Shown piece after piece: positions 62,701 to 64,000 of a stretch of DNA of 64,000 nt. The number at the start of each line of letters is the position of its first letter. Position 1 is the stretch's first letter. The stretch is from Taenia hydatigena (taxonomy: Eukaryota > Platyhelminthes > Cestoda > Cyclophyllidea > Taeniidae), in contig JADWOT020001562.1 of the NCBI GenBank assembly GCA_036345935.2, forward strand, positions 868,001 through 932,000, in the 5' to 3' direction. Under the pieces are notes generated by a model. That model was given only the letters and a program-made list of their open reading frames with translations. It ran no database searches and had not been told where the DNA came from. Position numbers and translations under genes: made by a program.

Positions 62701-64000
62701 GATTCCGTCGGTGTCGCTTTAAAGTTAGCAGTTAAAAGTTCCACCACTTTCGCGCCTCCTTTAAATGGTAAAAGCAGGAGGGGTTCGCCGAATCGGTTAT
62801 TACCTTAATGCGGAGGTAGCTGTTAAACTTGTACGAACTCGCACCAAAAGGTGGCGGATGACATCCCCTCATCCATCAGATATTTTGGACAGAATGGGCG
62901 TGACCTTACTCATGACCTCACTTCTGGCGGTATGTGTGGTCGGTAGGCGGTTATGATTCTACCTCGTCGGGGCATAAGTGGGTTGAGGAATTTGAGTATA
63001 GTTGCTTTGGTGTGACGAGGAAGAATTTGGAGAGGAGCAGTCGAAGCGACAATCCTTTGAATCAGCCGATTCATCTTTCAGCTGTAGCTCAAGAGCTGGC
63101 CACTCAACCACCCATGATTCAAAACACGGACCACATGCAACTCATCGCTCCCACCACCACCACTACAACCACCGCCGCAGCCGGTGTCGGTCCTAGCATC
63201 GACGGCGGGGGTGAGGCGATGATGCCCTCTGTCCCCGTTCCCATGATTGCGCGTATGCCTTCATACCAACAGGGTGATGGTGGGGGTGCTGACAACCCCT
63301 CCTCGCCCTCACAATCCACCACCTCCTGCACCTCTTCCTCTTCTGCGGCTGCCTCTTCTTCCGGTGCTGCTGAAACTGATGGCCAGGAGGGTGATGACGA
63401 AGGCGAGGAGGACTTGCGTCTCAAATCAATCGTTGATAAGAGTAAATTTGCATTCTTTTTTGGTTCAATATTCTACTGTTACTGACCGTTTTGAGGGTGT
63501 TGCCTACATAAAATACAATGTGGAAGAGGATTATGGGCGTTCCTTCAGTTATTCTACACCGCCTCTTAATAAAAAGGTGTTAATCAAAGTTAACATCACG
63601 GGCGGCTAAGCGCATCCAAAATGTTATGTTACTTCCTCTACCAACATTTGCTTGGTCTTTATGTTGACCTTTCCCTTCCCCTTGAAAAATGCATGGAATT
63701 CGTAGTAATTATTCTCTCTCCCTCCTTAACACTACATTCTCATGAATATTTAGTGATCCAGGGATCTGGGAATGAGTTTTATTGAGTATCGCTTGATGGA
63801 ATAACGCATTTGTCTGTGCAATGAAAGGAAAAAATGACTCTGCTTCTATCGATAGACGCACTGAACTCACCAGCCGATTGGAGCACAACGCGGACGTCGG
63901 ATGGTCTCTACCAGGGCGACTACATAGTTAGCAGTGGTGGTGGCGGAGGCGGTGGCGTTGTCCGAGTCACACCTGCCTCTGATTTGCCCCTTGCTACGCA
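29577..64000 (+). CDS. ABL (Abl-like): ABL-family non-receptor tyrosine kinase, 5' complete, 3' end outside window
   Basis: Cytoplasmic tyrosine kinase linking receptors and the actin cytoskeleton. Exons in window: 29577-29703, 29740-29862, 31673-32103, 40633-40879, 42311-42387, 43595-43682, 46283-46460, 56675-56851, 60357-60523, 60604-60693, 63082-63441, 63856-64000 (open). All junctions keep phase, giving 736 codons so far. Order: N-terminus [12 protein letters not shown] (Gly2 myristoylation-type), SH3 about 66-133 ([16 protein letters not shown]), SH2 about 171-262 ([13 protein letters not shown] with Arg196), kinase about 300-560: P-loop GWGQYG 310-315, Lys332, Glu348, gatekeeper Thr377, HRD 423-425, DFG 443-445, activation-loop Tyr457, IKWTAPE. 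The order SH3-SH2-kinase plus HYRI...LIHHHS and the kinase sequence fit ABL better than SRC or TEC. A Src-type C-terminal tail with regulatory Tyr is absent; instead a long Ser/Thr/Gly-rich tail begins. The usual actin-binding end would lie beyond 64,000. Confidence 0.94.
29704..29739 (+). other. 36-nt micro-intron of ABL
   Basis: Starts GTTTGAG and ends TTTTCTCCTAG. Removal restores frame (TCT G|TT GAA) and avoids the in-frame TAA inside. Introns near 36 nt are known in flatworms, cestodes in particular; this is part of the basis for the taxonomic guess. Confidence 0.75.
29740..29862 (+). CDS. ABL exon 2: linker and first half of SH3
   Basis: Residues 43-83. [16 protein letters not shown] is a spacer with no clear match to human ABL1. 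[20 protein letters not shown] is SH3 (human [21 protein letters not shown]). Donor GTCAGT, phase 1. An alternative model starting at Met66 exists if a trans-spliced leader uses the CTCCTAG acceptor. Confidence 0.9.
29863..31672 (+). other. ABL intron 2
   Basis: 1,810 bp. No gene or repeat recognised; open frames on both strands lack motifs. Confidence 0.75.
31673..32103 (+). CDS. ABL exon 3: rest of SH3, long connector, most of SH2
   Basis: Residues 84-227. [19 protein letters not shown] then an insert in the distal SH3 hairpin, then [12 protein letters not shown]. The SH3-SH2 connector is about 37 residues with an [12 protein letters not shown] run, against about 8 in human ABL1. SH2: [43 protein letters not shown]. 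Acceptor TTTCATCCTAG, donor GTCAGT. Confidence 0.95.
32104..40632 (+). other. ABL intron 3
   Basis: 8,529 bp. Contains the degenerate TCCATC-type repeat tract at about 32,780-34,080 and a short CA run near 38,200. Many short open frames exist, none supportable as exons, and SH2 is continuous across the junction. Confidence 0.78.
32780..34080 (+). repeat. degenerate TCCATC/TTCATC pyrimidine-rich tract
   Basis: Over about 1.3 kb the plus strand repeats words such as CCATCC, TTCATC, CTATCC and TCTATTC, with few G runs, interrupted near 33,300-33,600 by ordinary sequence. It looks like an old tetranucleotide (ATCC-type) array eroded by point mutation. Open frames here reflect composition. Confidence 0.65.
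40633..40879 (+). CDS. ABL exon 4: end of SH2, linker, kinase start
   Basis: Residues 228-309. [20 protein letters not shown] closes the SH2 domain. The SH2-kinase linker carries a glycine-rich stretch ([11 protein letters not shown]) instead of the human PTVYGVSPNYDK segment. [17 protein letters not shown] enters the kinase (human DKWEMERTDITMKHKLG). Acceptor TTTTCGTAG, donor GTGAGT. Confidence 0.94.
40880..42310 (+). other. ABL intron 4
   Basis: 1,431 bp, GTGAGT to CCGTTAG. Nothing else recognised. Confidence 0.78.
42311..42387 (+). CDS. ABL exon 5: P-loop and catalytic lysine
   Basis: 77 nt, residues 310-335: [17 protein letters not shown] then SIVAVKTLK with catalytic Lys332. Human ABL1 has GGGQYGEVYEG. 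Acceptor TTTCCGTTAG, donor GTCAGT. A short exon recognisable only by homology. Confidence 0.95.
42388..43594 (+). other. ABL intron 5
   Basis: 1,207 bp, GTCAGT to TTGTAG. Nothing else recognised. Confidence 0.78.
43595..43682 (+). CDS. ABL exon 6: helix alpha-C
   Basis: 88 nt, residues 336-364. [13 protein letters not shown] carries Glu348, the partner of Lys332; [10 protein letters not shown] follows (human KHPNLVQLLG). Acceptor CGCTTGTAG, donor GTAAGT. Confidence 0.95.
43683..46282 (+). other. ABL intron 6
   Basis: 2,600 bp. Holds R1 copy e (44,283-45,070). The rest shows nothing recognisable. Confidence 0.78.
44283..45070 (+). repeat. R1 family, copy e (longest)
   Basis: Head GTAGCGACCCGAGGCTTCCC; then GTCATACAGTAGGGCTT; centre TGCGTCGGCTATCACAATGT and AGCCGGCCCTGTAAGAAAAA; then ATCGTGTGTTCTTGTATCTG and GGTGTTGCTCCGCTTGTTAA. 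It has every module seen separately in the other copies, so it best defines the unit (about 790 bp). No terminal repeats or tRNA-like box could be shown by eye. Confidence 0.72.
46283..46460 (+). CDS. ABL exon 7: hinge to HRD
   Basis: Residues 365-423 plus part of 424. [20 protein letters not shown] includes gatekeeper Thr377 (human Thr315). It ends FIHR with the Arg codon split by the next intron. Acceptor TCTGCACAG, donor GTCAGT. Confidence 0.96.
47553..47720 (+). repeat. R1 family, head fragment (copy f)
   Basis: GTAGCCCTCTGAGACTTCCC then GAAGGCGGAAGG, TTATGCAGTAGGGCTTTGGA, AACCACCCGGCGAAGCC and AAAACCGGGAGTC. This is the head module shared with copies d and e. Confidence 0.7.
50430..51140 (+). 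repeat. R1 family, tail copy g
   Basis: CTCCTTTTGAGTGCCCTTCC, CACTACAACGTTGTCGGTAC then CGTAAGAAAAACGCCA, AATTCCACTGGATGTGGAGT and TTCGTCTTGTTTGGGAAC. It ends with a second head-like piece, CTTTCCTGAAGACGAAAG, near 51,105. Confidence 0.7.
51605..54150 (+). repeat. R3 repeat cluster (three diverged copies)
   Basis: Copies at about 51,605-51,710, 52,480-52,610 and 54,075-54,150 share TTTAATTAATG, TTATTGCTGCTCTTATC and AAATGAACAAAGGC-type words. A fourth relative is at 11,935-12,020. DNA between the copies is unique and non-coding. Confidence 0.55.
53130..53230 (+). repeat. R1 family, head fragment (copy h)
   Basis: CCGAGGCTTCGCTGAAGTCG, then AAGGAGGTATAATA and GGGCAGGGTATG, resembling the head GAGGCTTCCCTGAAGACGAA of copy e. 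Confidence 0.55.
54200..55830 (+). pseudogene. decayed coding-like sequence of unknown origin
   Basis: The plus strand has coding-like blocks in shifting frames separated by stops: [20 protein letters not shown] near 54,220; [20 protein letters not shown] near 54,925; [15 protein letters not shown] and [20 protein letters not shown] near 55,100-55,220; [19 protein letters not shown] near 55,350. Amino-acid make-up looks protein-like, yet no frame stays open and no family was recognised. It could be a broken retrocopy or an old element fragment. Confidence 0.35.
56675..56851 (+). CDS. ABL exon 8: catalytic and activation loops
   Basis: Residues 424-482 plus part of 483. [45 protein letters not shown]. 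The activation loop is two residues longer than in human ABL1 between DFG and the phosphorylatable Tyr. Acceptor TTTTCATTCAG, donor GTAAGT. Confidence 0.96.
56852..60356 (+). other. ABL intron 8
   Basis: 3,505 bp, GTAAGT to TTGACAG. A run of about 11 C near 59,897 is the only simple feature. No exon or RNA gene recognised. Confidence 0.78.
60357..60523 (+). CDS. ABL exon 9: kinase C-lobe
   Basis: Residues 483-538. [53 protein letters not shown]. Very close to human ABL1. Acceptor CATTTGACAG, donor GTGAGT. Confidence 0.96.
60604..60693 (+). CDS. ABL exon 10: end of kinase domain
   Basis: 90 nt, residues 539-568. [20 protein letters not shown] matches [20 protein letters not shown]. Separated from exon 9 by an 80-nt intron. 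Acceptor CTTCGTTTTAG, donor GTAAGC. Confidence 0.95.
60694..63081 (+). other. ABL intron 10
   Basis: 2,388 bp, GTAAGC to ATCTTTCAG. Nothing else recognised. Confidence 0.72.
63082..63441 (+). CDS. ABL exon 11: start of C-terminal tail
   Basis: Residues 569-688. After acceptor ATCTTTCAG it reads [11 protein letters not shown], aligning with human ISDEVEKELGKQ. It then becomes low complexity: a run of seven Thr, Ser- and Ala-rich stretches and an acidic patch ([14 protein letters not shown]). Donor A|GTAAAT. The open frame extending upstream of 63,082 is intronic. Confidence 0.85.
63442..63855 (+). other. ABL intron 11
   Basis: 414 bp, GTAAAT to ATCGATAG. Nothing else recognised. Confidence 0.65.
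63856..64000 (+). CDS. ABL exon 12: tail, cut by window end
   Basis: From residue 689: [20 protein letters not shown], then seven Gly and [14 protein letters not shown]. Acceptor TCTATCGATAG keeps phase with exon 11. No homology to a named domain. The exon continues past 64,000. Confidence 0.75.

Noticed and set aside
62934..63081. Open frame extending upstream of ABL exon 11
   Set aside because: The ATCTTTCAG acceptor at 63,081 gives correct phase from exon 10 and begins AVAQELATQ, which aligns to ABL; upstream residues do not.

Overview
The window is eukaryotic, intron-rich nuclear DNA. Its two protein-coding genes resemble animal signalling kinases and their introns follow GT-AG. One intron of only 36 nt, next to introns of 8-10 kb, and a very divergent but complete PI3K/ABL gene set point to a flatworm, most likely a parasitic one (cestode first choice, trematode not excluded). 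That assignment is inference from gene structure, not from a marker gene.

Layout. Positions 1-16,250 hold no intact gene. This stretch is a decayed, same-orientation partial copy of the 3' half of the neighbouring PI3K gene, broken up by several old dispersed repeats and one long CA microsatellite. Positions 16,642-27,510 (minus strand) hold a complete class IA phosphatidylinositol 3-kinase catalytic subunit (p110-like): 11 exons in continuous reading phase, about 1,196 residues, with p85-binding (ABD), RAS-binding, C2, helical and kinase domains in order. Positions 27,511-29,576 are the short region between two divergently transcribed genes. Positions 29,577 to beyond 64,000 (plus strand) hold an ABL-family non-receptor tyrosine kinase. 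Twelve exons lie in the window, again in continuous phase: a myristoylation-type N-terminus, SH3, SH2, tyrosine kinase and the start of a low-complexity C-terminal tail, which runs off the right edge. Most of the right half of the window is ABL intron.

All exon boundaries were read by hand from splice signals, reading phase and alignment to the remembered human p110alpha and ABL1 proteins. The chains stay in frame across all 10 PI3K and all 11 ABL junctions, which is the strongest internal support. Both kinases act downstream of membrane receptors: PI3K makes PIP3 at the plasma membrane, and ABL relays receptor and cytoskeletal signals. Their head-to-head arrangement means they share one upstream region.

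The most notable points are: the PI3K tail-half duplication and its decay; PI3K and ABL residues that match human gain-of-function or drug-resistance positions; large insertions in regulatory linkers of both kinases; a 36-nt micro-intron behind the ABL myristoylation exon; and at least three families of undescribed dispersed repeats.
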